A DNA stretch of 46,260 nucleotides from a virus (IMGVR_UViG_3300012532_000004:1-46260); one strand, 5' to 3'. Counted from the stretch's first letter, positions 15,922 to 23,451 are shown. Notes: generated by a model not told the origin, from the sequence alone. Translations and numbers: made by a program.

Positions 15922-18128
15922 TCGTTGATGTCGTTTGGTGAAGACTGGCCGTCTTCTCCATCTTCCGGCGCGTAGTCCGGTACGTAGTCCGGGTTCAGCG
16001 CGTGAAGGAGCGGAGTGCCCCGGCCCGTCCCCCGGCTGGTGACGATTTCCCCGACGGTGACGAGACGCTGCCGGGCCTGGTCGAGCGAGCGGTTGCTGAG
16101 CGGCCTGCCCTGTTCCGTCTCGCCCGCGAGGTCGCAGAGTTCCTGCGACCTCAGGGGCTCGCGGGCCTGGAGCAGCGCGAGCCGCACGGCGTCCTCCGCC
16201 CGGTTCATGTCTGCGAGAGCCTGGTCCGCGCGCTGGGCCTGCTTCTCCGTCGAGTCGATTTCGCGGTAGGTGTTCGTCTCGGTCTCCTTGTCGAGCAGCA
16301 GTTCGCCCTTCACCAGATCTTCGGTCCGGCCGAACGTCCGGATGTGCCGAGGCGAGTTCTGGTCCTTCGGGTCGCTCAGTGCCAGGTGCATGATGTGGTC
16401 GGCGTCCGCCTCCTTCGCGGAGGAGCCCGCTGCCCGCATAGCCTCAGCGTGGCCCGCGTGGTCAGTGACCACGAGGTCGGTCGCGCCGACGACGAGCCGC
16501 GCCCACTGGTTGACCTGCCGGATCCAAGCGCGGACCTGTGTCGCGTCGTTCTGCGAGTCCCCGGTGAAGGCGTGCGAGAACGTGTCGATGAAGACCGACT
16601 TCACGTTCAGCGCCTTCAACTGCTCACCGAGCGACCGCAACTGCTTGGTGTTGTGGAACGGGTTCGCCCGGCCGCGCAGGTCTACCTGCACCACGCGGTC
16701 GAGGGGCACGCCACGCCGGTTGAACATCGCTGCAGCCTTGGCCGGGGTGACCTCGAAGTTCAGCATCGCCACACGCTCGTCCGGCGCCAGCGGGACGACG
16801 GCGCACTCCCCGAGGAACTTCTCCCCCGTCAGCAGGGCATAGGCCATGTTGACGAGCACTGTGGTCTTGCCCGTCTTCCGCTGCGCCGACAGCCAGAGGG
16901 TGCTGTCCCAGGGGAGGACCCGCTCGATACGGGGCGTCTGCTCCGGCTCGGCTTCCAGCACCTCGGCAACGAGCCGAACCAGCGGCTCGCTGTCCTCCGG
17001 CTCCTGCTTCGCGCGGTAGCGCTGAGTCGCCTCCTCACGTACCTCCATGCGGAGGACCTCGTGCTCGACCATGCGCTCGAAAGCGACCCGCTGAATGTCC
17101 TCGTCCTCATCGTCCTCCTCGGCCACCAGCAGCCTGTCAGGGACTTCCGGGGTAACCGGGCCGACGAGGGTCTGCGAGTCGCTGTACGAGCCGTACGGGC
17201 TCTCCGGCTCATCGAGGGACCAAGGCCGGACGTGCCCCTCGGCCTCCTCGACGGCGAACACGAAGTCCTTGCAGCGCTGCACCACGTCTTCGCTCAGGTG
17301 CTGCGCGAGCGTGGGCCAGCCCTGGGTGGGCTTGCCCCGGGCGATCTTCTGGAGCGTGGACTCGACGGACTGGTCGATCCGCGTCTGCATCCCCTCCTCG
17401 TCGTGCGTCGCCTGGACGATCACGGCGATGATGCCGGGAGCCAGTTCCCGCCAGACCGGCGAGACACGGCGGCTGGCGCCGTACCCCTCCGCGAGCAGCG
17501 CGCCCGCGAGCGCGAGGTAGGCGTCGTGCCGACCGCCACGCACGGGCCACTCGATGGCGAGCAGCGTCGACAGGGCGAGACACCCGACCCGGCTGCGCAG
17601 TTCTGCGCCACCGATGAGCGCCGGGCCTTCGGCACCGCCCCACGCCTCGTCGGCCCAGACATACCGCTCGCCGTCCGGGTGGATCGACGGAGGGACGACG
17701 GTCTGCCCTCCGGTGGACCGCAGTTCGACCAGTACGCGGTCGTCCCGCTGGCGGTCCGGGTGCATGTAGCGCGTGGTGCCCTCAGGGAGCCCATCCTCGA
17801 CCCGATACCAGTAGTGGCTACCCGGACGGCTGACACGTCCGCCTACGGCTGCTGTGGTGCCCCGGAGGAAGACCTGCGCGGCGGTGAGGCCCTTGGCGTG
17901 GTCGATGTCCACGTCCACCAGCCCGCCCGACGGCGCGCCGAGTGCGATGCCCAGGTTCGACGGCTCCTGCGCGAACAGCGTGCGCACGTCGGCTGCGGAG
18001 CCGTAGGTCAGCGTGGTCCAGTTCGGGTCGAACGGGCGCTTCGTGCCGGGCCGGATCGGCACCGGAACATACCCACGTTCGTATGCCTCTACAGCGTGCG
18101 CGGTGGTATCATCTGAGGAGAGGTTCAC
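15918..18128 (-). CDS. Primase-polymerase / helicase fusion
   Basis: A 736-residue replication protein. The N-terminus is a bifunctional AEP primase-polymerase: GYVPVPIRPGTKRPF, GGLVDVDIDHAKG (metal-binding D72, D74, D76), RPGSHYWYR and the ELRSTGGQTVVPPSIH segment are its usual motifs. The C-terminus is a RecA-like ATPase with Walker A SAQRKTGKTTV (about residue 415) and Walker B VKSVFIDTFSH, as in RepA/DnaB-like phage helicases, followed by a winged-helix-like tail. GTG start at 18128 overlaps the stop of a 32-residue ORF (GTGA). Supplies primers and unwinds DNA for the polymerase. Confidence 0.9.
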   Translation of the reverse strand: MNLSSDDTTAHAVEAYERGYVPVPIRPGTKRPFDPNWTTLTYGSAADVRTLFAQEPSNLGIALGAPSGGLVDVDIDHAKGLTAAQVFLRGTTAAVGGRVSRPGSHYWYRVEDGLPEGTTRYMHPDRQRDDRVLVELRSTGGQTVVPPSIHPDGERYVWADEAWGGAEGPALIGGAELRSRVGCLALSTLLAIEWPVRGGRHDAYLALAGALLAEGYGASRRVSPVWRELAPGIIAVIVQATHDEEGMQTRIDQSVESTLQKIARGKPTQGWPTLAQHLSEDVVQRCKDFVFAVEEAEGHVRPWSLDEPESPYGSYSDSQTLVGPVTPEVPDRLLVAEEDDEDEDIQRVAFERMVEHEVLRMEVREEATQRYRAKQEPEDSEPLVRLVAEVLEAEPEQTPRIERVLPWDSTLWLSAQRKTGKTTVLVNMAYALLTGEKFLGECAVVPLAPDERVAMLNFEVTPAKAAAMFNRRGVPLDRVVQVDLRGRANPFHNTKQLRSLGEQLKALNVKSVFIDTFSHAFTGDSQNDATQVRAWIRQVNQWARLVVGATDLVVTDHAGHAEAMRAAGSSAKEADADHIMHLALSDPKDQNSPRHIRTFGRTEDLVKGELLLDKETETNTYREIDSTEKQAQRADQALADMNRAEDAVRLALLQAREPLRSQELCDLAGETEQGRPLSNRSLDQARQRLVTVGEIVTSRGTGRGTPLLHALNPDYVPDYAPEDGEDGQSSPNDIND

Positions 18129-18223
18129 TCCGCCGTCCTCTCGTCGCGGCGGTTCGGGGTGGGGTTGCTGTTACGTGAAGGGCCGCTTCTGGGGGAGCGG
18201 CCCTTCGGCATGTCAGAGGTCAT
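18125..18223 (-). CDS. 32-residue ORF coupled to the primase gene
   Basis: Translation from ATG at 18223 (AAAGGA upstream) gives MTSDMPKGRSPRSGPSRNSN and a charged tail, ending in TGA that overlaps the GTG of the primase. It contains the 10-bp hairpin at 18178-18205. It may be a small basic protein or a leader that controls primase translation; the sequence alone does not decide. Confidence 0.45.
   Translation of the reverse strand: MTSDMPKGRSPRSGPSRNSNPTPNRRDERTAE
18178..18205. terminator. Hairpin within the primase leader ORF
   Basis: AAGGGCCGCT and its perfect complement form a 10-bp stem with an eight-base loop (18188-18195). It lies inside the small ORF upstream of primase, where it could act as an attenuator. 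Confidence 0.5.
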
Positions 18224-18394
18224 GTGGTTCCTTTCACCGAGGACGTTCGGCACGTCCGAGCACATGATACATTAGTACACGCATTGACCAGCACATCGAC
18301 CAGCAGCGGGCAGCGACGAGCGGTTCCAGAACCCTACATCGCGCTCTGGTCAGCGAGTTTGTACCTCACTCTGTACCTCTAATCCCCTAGTCGT
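18224..18394. promoter_or_regulatory. Divergent intergenic region between primase and Cas4-like operons
   Basis: About 170 bases without a gene. On the minus strand TAATGT at 18274-18269 matches the -10 of the repeated promoters and could serve the primase leader. On the plus strand TTGACC at 18284 is a weak -35 candidate with no good -10. No convincing ORF or RNA gene seen; the palindromic module copy C follows. Confidence 0.35.
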
Positions 18395-18453
18395 GTTCTT
18401 CGTTCATCACTCACCCCTCCCCTGTAAGGGGAGGGTGATGATGAAAGAAGAAC
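18395..18453. repeat. Palindromic leader module, copy C
   Basis: Arms from GTTCTTC (18395) to GAAGAAC (18453) pair around loop TGTAA, with small bulges. On the plus strand the right arm gives GGGGAGG then ATG at 18441. On the minus strand the left arm gives GGGGAGG then ATG at 18407, opening only MNEEHD. Same design as copies A and B. Confidence 0.75.
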
Positions 18454-18476
18454 GCGGACCTGAAGGAGTCACATGA
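18441..18476 (+). CDS. Leader peptide MKEERGPEGVT coupled to the Cas4-like gene
   Basis: The 11-residue ORF starts in the stem of module copy C and ends in TGA overlapping the ATG of the nuclease gene (ATGA at 18473). A second in-frame ATG at 18438 could be used. An internal GAAGGAG serves the nuclease start. The arrangement mirrors the helicase leader at 15767-15796. Confidence 0.5.
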   Translation: MKEERGPEGVT

Positions 18477-19648
18477 CCGACCTGACCGTGGTGTCCCCCA
18501 GCAGCCTCGGCACCTACCGCACCTGCCCGAAGAAGTTCGAGTACTCCAGTCTGCGCCGTCTGCGCCCGAAGGACATGGGCGTGCTCATCCTCCGCGAGTA
18601 CGGCTCGTGGTGGCATGCGCTGCGCGCTGCCGACGCGATCAGCCGCAGCCGCACTCAGGACGGCCCAGCGCCGAAGCACATCCCCACCACCCTCTCGACG
18701 GGCGACATGGGACCGGAGATTCCCGTCACCGATGACCTGTACGCCCCGGACGTGCTGCTCGCGGCCCAGCGGTTCTGGGAGGCGATGCCGTTCGAGACGC
18801 GGGAGCGGTGGGAGGAGAAGACCGGTGCGCCGCTGCCCGAGCACCTTGCCGAGATGGACAACAGGTGGACAGCAGCCTGGGCGGACGAGCAGCCCAACGA
18901 GCAGTTGATCGCCGTCGAGTTGGCGTTCGAGGTCCCCATCGGGGACACGGGCGTCGCGCTGCGCGGACGTGTCGATGAGGTCTACTACGACGTGAAGCGC
19001 AACCTTGTCGTCGTCCGGGACCACAAGACGAACGGGAACATCGACGCGAGCGAGTCGCTGGACGACCTGCTCGACAGCCAGTTGCACCTGTACGCCTGGG
19101 GCGTCTCCGTCGCCCTGGGGGTCAACGTGGGCGCCGTCGGCTACGACCGGGCGCGCAGCAAGCCCGCGTCGCAGCCTGCCCTCACCAAGTCCGGCACGCT
19201 CTCGAAGTCGACGACCGACTACGACGTGCACGCCTACCTCGCGTTCACCGACGAGCCGGTGCCGTTCCCCGGGCCCAAGAAGGACGGCTCCGGCGCGCGC
19301 GAGTACCTGCGCGACGAGAAGGTCGTTAAGCGCCTGGAGACGCCGACCGAGCGCGACAAGTGGAACCGGCGCACGCTCGACCCGACCAACCCGCGCATGA
19401 TCAGGGGTCACCTGCTCGAAGCCGTCGCTACGGGCGAGGGGCAGGCGGAGGCGCGGCGCCGGTTCCTTGCGGACGACCCGCTCAAGCCGATCCCGCGCAA
19501 CCTGTCCCGGCAGGGCTGCAAGTCGTGCGACTTCGTGCACCTCTGCCTCGACGAGATGCGCACCAACGAGCGGCTCAACCCGGAGCCGTACGGGCTTTCC
19601 TCGAAGGACACGACACAGCCCTCGGCGCCCGTAGACGTCGAGGGCTGA
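18473..19648 (+). CDS. Cas4/RecB-like PD-(D/E)XK nuclease
   Basis: A 391-residue protein. SPSSLGTYRTCPKKFEY at the N-terminus has the first Cys and the helix typical of RecB/Cas4 nucleases. VVRDHKTNG is the D-x-K part of the catalytic site, and QLHLYAWG is the downstream Q-x-x-x-Y motif. GCKSCDFVHLC near the C-terminus gives three further Cys that with C18 can bind an Fe-S cluster. Predicted exonuclease for recombination, next to Sak4 and SSB genes. GAAGGAG precedes the ATG; the module leader peptide stop overlaps it. Confidence 0.88.
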   Translation: MTDLTVVSPSSLGTYRTCPKKFEYSSLRRLRPKDMGVLILREYGSWWHALRAADAISRSRTQDGPAPKHIPTTLSTGDMGPEIPVTDDLYAPDVLLAAQRFWEAMPFETRERWEEKTGAPLPEHLAEMDNRWTAAWADEQPNEQLIAVELAFEVPIGDTGVALRGRVDEVYYDVKRNLVVVRDHKTNGNIDASESLDDLLDSQLHLYAWGVSVALGVNVGAVGYDRARSKPASQPALTKSGTLSKSTTDYDVHAYLAFTDEPVPFPGPKKDGSGAREYLRDEKVVKRLETPTERDKWNRRTLDPTNPRMIRGHLLEAVATGEGQAEARRRFLADDPLKPIPRNLSRQGCKSCDFVHLCLDEMRTNERLNPEPYGLSSKDTTQPSAPVDVEG

Positions 19649-19659
19649 GCAGGGCGCCG

Positions 19660-19890
19660 TCAGACCGGCGTCGGCGTCGGCTCCGGGAGCGGAGGCGGCA
19701 GGGGGACGGTGGCGCGGACGGCGGCGTCCTTGGACTCCAGCAACTTGCGCAGGGCGACGGACTTCTCCGCGCCGTCGGGCAGCGTCGCGGCGAGGTCGTA
19801 CGCGAGCGCGTGGAACTTCGCGCTGGTGTCGCGCAGCGGCCCTTCCGGCAGGTGCTCGAAGCCGAAGTAGAACAGGATCGGTGCGGTCAT
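19660..19890 (-). CDS. Acb2/Tad1-type hairpin-domain protein (putative anti-CBASS sponge)
   Basis: A 76-residue protein on the opposite strand to its neighbours, with GGAGG before the ATG at 19890. The core TSAKFHALAYDLAATLPDGAEKSVALRKLLESKDAAVRA fits the two-helix hairpin of Acb2-like proteins (FHxLAxxLxxxLPDGxExxxAL...LxxSxxAAxRA). Acb2 forms hexamers that bind cyclic oligonucleotides and so blunts CBASS (and sometimes Thoeris) defence. The Pro-rich tail (PLPPPLPEPTPTPV) is an add-on. The family call rests on pattern only. Confidence 0.65.
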   Translation of the reverse strand: MTAPILFYFGFEHLPEGPLRDTSAKFHALAYDLAATLPDGAEKSVALRKLLESKDAAVRATVPLPPPLPEPTPTPV

Positions 19891-19968
19891 TCTGATGCCT
19901 CCAATTGCGGCGGTTTACTAATGGCAGCCCTACCCTATGCCGAGTAGCCGACTGCCGCTCCGGTAGGG

Positions 19969-19995
19969 TAAGGTTACGTATGTAGGGTGCAAGTC
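19969..19995 (+). promoter_or_regulatory. Variant repeated promoter before the Sak4-like gene
   Basis: TAAGGT (19969-19974), TACGT, ATGTAGGGTGC. The -10 and TACGT-ATG part match the repeated motif, but the ATG is directly followed by TAG and the CAGCACAA part is absent. TACCCTA (19931-19937) and TAGGGTA (19964-19970) form an inverted repeat across the promoter. Confidence 0.55.
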
Positions 19996-20026
19996 ATGAG
20001 ACAGCACCCCTGACAACTGGAGACAG

Positions 20027-20872
20027 ATGAGCAACAGCATCGCTGGCCTGACCCTGTACGGCGCGCAGGACATCGGAGACGACTACGGTCGCTTCCTGCT
20101 CCACGGCTCGCAGGGCAGCGGCAAGACGTACCTCGCCAGCACGATCGCAGCCCTCGGCAAGACGCTGATGGTGGACCTGCGCGGCGAGCGCGGCCCGCGT
20201 TCCTGGCTCGGGACGCCCTGGGCGAAGAACATCCAGGTCATCCGGCCGAAGTCGATCCAGCAGATGGACGACATCTTCTACGCGCTGGACCGTGGCGAGG
20301 GCGACTTCAAGGCGGTCATCCTCGACAGCCTGACCGGTGTCCAGAAGATGACGATGCGGTTCCTGCTCGGCCACAGCGAGACGGCAGTGCGCGAGATTGC
20401 GCAGGGCGTCGCAGCGGCTGACCAGCGCACGTGGGGACAGGCGCTCGACATCATGAGCGACATCCCGACGTTCTGGTACAGCCTCGCGGACGCCGAGCGG
20501 CCGAGCCCGATGCACGTCATCCTGACGGCGCAGACGAAGATCACCGAGGACGAGGTGAACAACCAGACGACGCGTACCGTGGACGTTCAGCGCGGCGCGC
20601 AGTCGATCACGCTGGCCTCCCCCGACTACGTGATGTTCTGCGAGACGGAGAAGGACTTCGACAACACGGACGACGAGGGAAACCCGATCGAGCGGCACGT
20701 CGCCCGGTTCGGCAACGACGTCGAGTACCGCATCAAGGCGCGCGTCCCCGCGAACCTGCATGGCCGGATCCCTCCGGTGCTCGGGCGCAAGGCGCCGCTG
20801 TCCCTCGTGAGCCTCGGGCGCACGCTGGGCATCGGCGGCATCCCGGCTGCGGCTCCAGTCGCAACCAAGTAG
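20027..20872 (+). CDS. Sak4-like RecA-type ATPase
   Basis: A 281-residue protein with Walker A HGSQGSGKTYLA (about 26-37), Walker B AVILDSLTG, and HVILTAQTKI near the sensor position, all typical of Sak4 single-strand annealing ATPases (AAA_24 group). It works with an SSB and an exonuclease in phage recombination, and both are adjacent. TGGAGACAG precedes the ATG. The upstream promoter at 19969 probably starts this run. Confidence 0.85.
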   Translation: MSNSIAGLTLYGAQDIGDDYGRFLLHGSQGSGKTYLASTIAALGKTLMVDLRGERGPRSWLGTPWAKNIQVIRPKSIQQMDDIFYALDRGEGDFKAVILDSLTGVQKMTMRFLLGHSETAVREIAQGVAAADQRTWGQALDIMSDIPTFWYSLADAERPSPMHVILTAQTKITEDEVNNQTTRTVDVQRGAQSITLASPDYVMFCETEKDFDNTDDEGNPIERHVARFGNDVEYRIKARVPANLHGRIPPVLGRKAPLSLVSLGRTLGIGGIPAAAPVATK

Positions 20873-20913
20873 CAGCACCTCAACAGCAGCAACTCACAGA
20901 AGCGAGAACTCAC

Positions 20914-21540
20914 ATGGCACCTTCGTACACGCTCGACCTGACGGGCTACAAGGAGCGTCTGAGCGCTACCGTCCCCGAGGGTCGGTACCTGGCGCAGATC
21001 GACGACGTGGAACTCACGAAGACGACCAGCACGAACAAGGACATGTTCAACGTCTGGGTCCGGATCATCGACGGGCCGCACGCGGGCGCCGTCCTCATCG
21101 ACCGGCTCACGATCACGGACAAGGCGCTGTTCCGCATCGTCGCGTTCCTCAACGGGCTCGGCCTGCCGACGCCGAAGAAGCGCCTGTCGCTCAACACGCA
21201 GCAGTGGATGGGCCGGAAGGTCTGGATCGACACGAAGCACGGCGAGCCCTACCGGGGTCGTCCGGGCCGGTCGGAGATCGACGGCTACGTCCGTTACGTG
21301 CCGGAGACGGCCGAGCAGGACGCGACCGTCGAGGTGGACGAGTCGTACTCCGAGATGGACCGTTCGAACGAGCCCGTCAAGGCGTTCGAGACCGACGGCC
21401 CGGTGCCGCTGGAGGAGGCGGTGGCCGCGTCGCAGGGGGACGAGGCCACGCCCGCTGAGGACGATTCCCCGGCTACGCCGAGCCCGTTCAAGGCGCAGGA
21501 CGAGCCCGAGATGCTGAGTCTGTCGGACATCAGCCTGTAG
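20914..21540 (+). CDS. Single-stranded DNA-binding-like protein
   Basis: A 208-residue protein. The N-terminal part (EGRYLAQIDDVELTKTTSTNKDMFNVWVRII ... VLIDRLTIT) fits phage SSB-like OB-fold proteins (DUF669-like). The C-terminal third is acidic and disordered and ends EPEMLSLSDISL, as in SSBs that recruit partners by an acidic tail. It follows Sak4 closely. The Shine-Dalgarno is weak, so translation may depend on the upstream gene. Confidence 0.75.
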   Translation: MAPSYTLDLTGYKERLSATVPEGRYLAQIDDVELTKTTSTNKDMFNVWVRIIDGPHAGAVLIDRLTITDKALFRIVAFLNGLGLPTPKKRLSLNTQQWMGRKVWIDTKHGEPYRGRPGRSEIDGYVRYVPETAEQDATVEVDESYSEMDRSNEPVKAFETDGPVPLEEAVAASQGDEATPAEDDSPATPSPFKAQDEPEMLSLSDISL

Positions 21541-21717
21541 GGTTGCAGACGGCCGGGACGGGTAGAGCGGGTGGTTGTGCTGACACGTAACCTCCTTCGG
21601 CGCTCCCCGTCCCGGTTCTAACCTGGTGGAGTCGGGTATCCCGACCACCAGACCCGGCAGACTTCACCGACTGCCGTAGCGAGGCCCCATCCCCCGCCGG
21701 ATGGGGCCTCGTGCTTT
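21541..21717. other. Intergenic region with nested hairpins and an antisense promoter relic
   Basis: Between the SSB gene and the tRNA. CCGGGACGGG (21553) pairs with CCCGTCCCGG (21606), and CTGGTGG/CCACCAG with TCGGG/CCCGA makes a second hairpin at 21623-21651. On the minus strand GTTACGTGTCAGCACAAC (about 21574-21591) is a copy of the repeated motif without its -10; with AAGGAGG it could start an 18-residue ORF. Confidence 0.45.
21681..21710 (+). terminator. Terminator hairpin before tRNA-Cys
   Basis: GAGGCCCCAT (21681-21690) and its perfect complement ATGGGGCCTC (21701-21710) around a 10-base loop. It ends eight bases before the tRNA and likely closes the SSB transcript or defines the tRNA 5' side. 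Confidence 0.6.
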
Positions 21718-21788
21718 GGCTCCTTGCCCGATCGGCTAGGGAGCGGCCTGCAAAGCCGCGCAGCCGGGTTCAACTCCCGGAGGAGCCT
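21718..21788 (+). tRNA. tRNA-Cys (GCA)
   Basis: A complete cloverleaf: acceptor GGCTCCT/AGGAGCC; D arm with CCCG...; anticodon stem GCGGC/GCCGC with loop CTGCAAA, giving anticodon GCA (Cys); T arm CCGGG-TTCAACT-CCCGG. No encoded CCA: the sequence after the acceptor is TCGTGG. It is followed immediately by the GTG of the nuclease gene at 21790. A Cys tRNA fits a phage with many Cys-rich small proteins. Confidence 0.93.
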
Positions 21789-21789
21789 C

Positions 21790-22104
21790 GTGGCACAACC
21801 AGAGACATTGCTCGTGGGACAGATCCGCCGCGCAGTGCAGCGCGCATACCCGGACGCTCTGGTCGTGAAACTTGCGGGCGGTCCCTACCAGTCGGCGGGC
21901 CTGCCGGACCTCCTCGTCATCCTCGATGGCAAGGCGTATGGCTTCGAGGTGAAGAAGCAGCGACAGGGCGAGAGCGAGCAGCACGCGCGAGGGCGCGCGA
22001 CGCTGCGGCAGCAGGCCGTCATTGAACAGATCCGGCGCGCGGGCGGAGTCGCCGCCGTCGTGCTCAGCGCTGACGAGGTGCTGGCGCTCCTGCCAAATCC
22101 GTAA
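21790..22104 (+). CDS. VRR-NUC domain nuclease
   Basis: A 104-residue protein starting with GTG two bases after the tRNA. YPDALVVKLAGGPYQSAGLPDLLVIL has the catalytic Asp, and GFEVKKQR has the E-x-K of the PD-(D/E)XK site. TLRQQAVIEQIRRAGGVAAVV is the following helix and strand typical of VRR-NUC proteins, which act as junction or flap nucleases in phage replication. There is no obvious Shine-Dalgarno apart from GGAGG within the tRNA 3' end. Confidence 0.85.
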   Translation: MAQPETLLVGQIRRAVQRAYPDALVVKLAGGPYQSAGLPDLLVILDGKAYGFEVKKQRQGESEQHARGRATLRQQAVIEQIRRAGGVAAVVLSADEVLALLPNP

Positions 22105-22173
22105 CATGTTTGTTACCTGATTGCTTAGCGCCCTCCCTTGCTGCCGTGCTAATGTTACGTATGTCAGCACAAC
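22105..22173 (+). promoter_or_regulatory. Operator plus repeated promoter/5'-end motif, copy 3
   Basis: GTAACATGTTTGTTAC (about 22104-22119) with a further GTTACC-N6-CTTAGC spacing is followed by TAATGT (22150-22155), TACGT and ATGTCAGCACAAC (22161-22173). The element ATG is 36 bases before the gene start at 22197. Confidence 0.65.
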
Positions 22174-22196
22174 AGCAGTTCAACCGGGAGGTCATC

Positions 22197-22421
22197 ATGG
22201 ACATCACCACAGCGAAGGTCGAACTTCTCCGCAAGCGCCACATCGGCAAGATGATCCGGCTCGACTCCGGCGAGTACCGCATCTCGGGCCTCGACCGACG
22301 GGTGTACGACCACACGAAGTTGGACGTGTACCTGGAGCGGCTGGACAGTAAGGGCCGCGTCGAGAGCCGCACCTGGACTGTCCTCACCGTCCCGGCCTTC
22401 TACGCCGCGATCGTCCGCTGA
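22197..22421 (+). CDS. Small beta-rich protein
   Basis: A 74-residue protein (begins MDITTAKVELLRKRHIGKMI) with GGGAGG before the ATG at 22197. Strands MIRLDSGEYRISGLDRRVYDH and LDVYLERLDSKG suggest a small barrel like the protein at 12542. The promoter-motif ATG at 22161 is in frame and would add 12 residues; I prefer 22197. Unknown function. Confidence 0.62.
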   Translation: MDITTAKVELLRKRHIGKMIRLDSGEYRISGLDRRVYDHTKLDVYLERLDSKGRVESRTWTVLTVPAFYAAIVR

Positions 22422-22455
22422 CCTCCCCCAACTCGTCGAACCGAAGGAGCACACC

Positions 22456-22977
22456 ATGTCTCGCAGCACCCGCAACCGCTACGCCCGTACCGACGCGATC
22501 CTCGCCACCTACATGACCCTCAAGAAGTCCGGCGTTCCTTCCTGGGTCACCAGCCATGAGGCCTACCGTATGACTGAAGGTCGCGTCGGGACCGAAGGGG
22601 ACAACAGCGGCGCCAACGGCTTCACGCTGATGAACCTCGTGCGGCGCGCCGACGGCAACGTCGTCGCCCTGGCTGACCTGGAGACCGTCCCTCCGCTCGC
22701 GGAGCAGGGCAAGATCCTGCGCTCGCAGTTCCTGGAGGACGACGGCACGGAGGCCGAGTCGCTGGCCGAGGTGCAGCCGCCGAAGACGACCGGCCCGCAG
22801 AAGGGCGATGTCGTCTCGTACGCCCTGCACCGCTCCCGCAAGGGCGTCGCCCCGCGCTGGGAGGTGCGGCACGTCGACCCGGACGGCACTCTCACGCTCG
22901 ACCTTCTCGGCAGCGCAAAGCGCAGCACGGCGCGGTTCGGCGTCGACCCGGCGAAGGTCGTCGTCCGCTCGCACTGA
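22456..22977 (+). CDS. Hypothetical protein
   Basis: A 173-residue protein (begins MSRSTRNRYARTDAILATYM), good GAAGGAG before the ATG. Basic N-terminal helix, then a central acidic region and a C-terminal beta segment (DVVSYALHRSRKGVAPRWEVRHVDPDGTLTLDLLG). No motif recognised. Followed by a terminator hairpin, so it ends its transcript. Confidence 0.68.
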   Translation: MSRSTRNRYARTDAILATYMTLKKSGVPSWVTSHEAYRMTEGRVGTEGDNSGANGFTLMNLVRRADGNVVALADLETVPPLAEQGKILRSQFLEDDGTEAESLAEVQPPKTTGPQKGDVVSYALHRSRKGVAPRWEVRHVDPDGTLTLDLLGSAKRSTARFGVDPAKVVVRSH

Positions 22978-22981
22978 TCCC

Positions 22982-23013
22982 GAGGCCCGGAGTCCCAACG
23001 GATTCCGGGCCTC
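22982..23013 (+). terminator. Terminator hairpin
   Basis: GAGGCCCGGA (22982-22991) and TCCGGGCCTC (23004-23013) form a perfect 10-bp stem right after the stop at 22977. It separates two promoter cassettes. Confidence 0.7.
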
Positions 23014-23024
23014 TGCCAGTTTCG

Positions 23025-23094
23025 TAACATGTTCGTTACCGGAATCGGTAGTCAGCCCGAGTTACTGGGTGTAGTGTTACGTATGTCAGCACAG
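23025..23094 (+). promoter_or_regulatory. Operator plus repeated promoter/5'-end motif, copy 4
   Basis: GTAACATGTTCGTTAC (23024-23039), then GTTACC-N6-GGTAGT, then TAGTGT (23072-23077), TACGT and ATGTCAGCACAG (23083-23094). The GGTAG half-site starts 25 bases before TAGTGT, exactly as in the copies at 26966, 29640 and 37586. The element ATG is 37 bases before the gene start and out of frame. Confidence 0.7.
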
Positions 23095-23119
23095 AGCAAC
23101 ACCAACCGAGGAGAGCATC

Positions 23120-23359
23120 ATGAACAAGGCACACGGCACGGTCACCGAGTGGGAGACCTACGAGGGCGTCACCTACGGCTACAACGAGGCCGGGGACCGC
23201 ATCATCGAAATCTCGGCCCGAGTCCGTCCGAACGCCTGGAACGGGCACACCGACTCCAACGTGCGTGGCTGGGCTGTCTGGGACGAGAACCGCAAGATGA
23301 CCGCTGGTAAGGCCGACGGCCTCCGGGCCTCGAAGAAGGCAGCCCTCGCTGCTCTCTGA
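23120..23359 (+). CDS. Small hypothetical protein
   Basis: A 79-residue protein (begins MNKAHGTVTEWETYEGVTYG) with GAGGAGAG before the ATG. Beta-rich N-terminus (EGVTYGYNEAGDRIIEISARV) and an Ala/Lys-rich C-terminal helix. No family recognised. Sits alone in a promoter-terminator cassette. Confidence 0.65.
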   Translation: MNKAHGTVTEWETYEGVTYGYNEAGDRIIEISARVRPNAWNGHTDSNVRGWAVWDENRKMTAGKADGLRASKKAALAAL

Positions 23360-23365
23360 GTAGTC

Positions 23366-23411
23366 GCCCCGGCTCCGCGTAGGCGGCGCAGGTTCACGGC
23401 CTAGCCGGGGC
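23366..23411 (+). terminator. Hairpin with long loop
   Basis: GCCCCGGCT (23366-23374) pairs with AGCCGGGGC (23403-23411) over a 28-base loop, between two cassettes. Confidence 0.5.
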
Positions 23412-23416
23412 ACGCA

Positions 23417-23431
23417 GTGTCAGCGCAACAC
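23417..23431 (+). promoter_or_regulatory. Partial repeated motif without -10
   Basis: GTGTCAGCGCAACAC resembles the ATGTCAGCACAAC part of the repeated motif and lies 35 bases before the DUF932 gene start, the usual spacing, but no TAGTGT or TACGT precedes it. Probably a diverged copy. Confidence 0.4.
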
Positions 23432-23451
23432 CAACCCGAAGGGACGCCATC

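Noticed and set aside
16002-18116. 704-residue plus-strand ORF opposite the primase gene
   Set aside because: Exact antisense of the primase frame, Arg/Leu/Val-rich with no motifs; the primase motifs on the minus strand are unambiguous.
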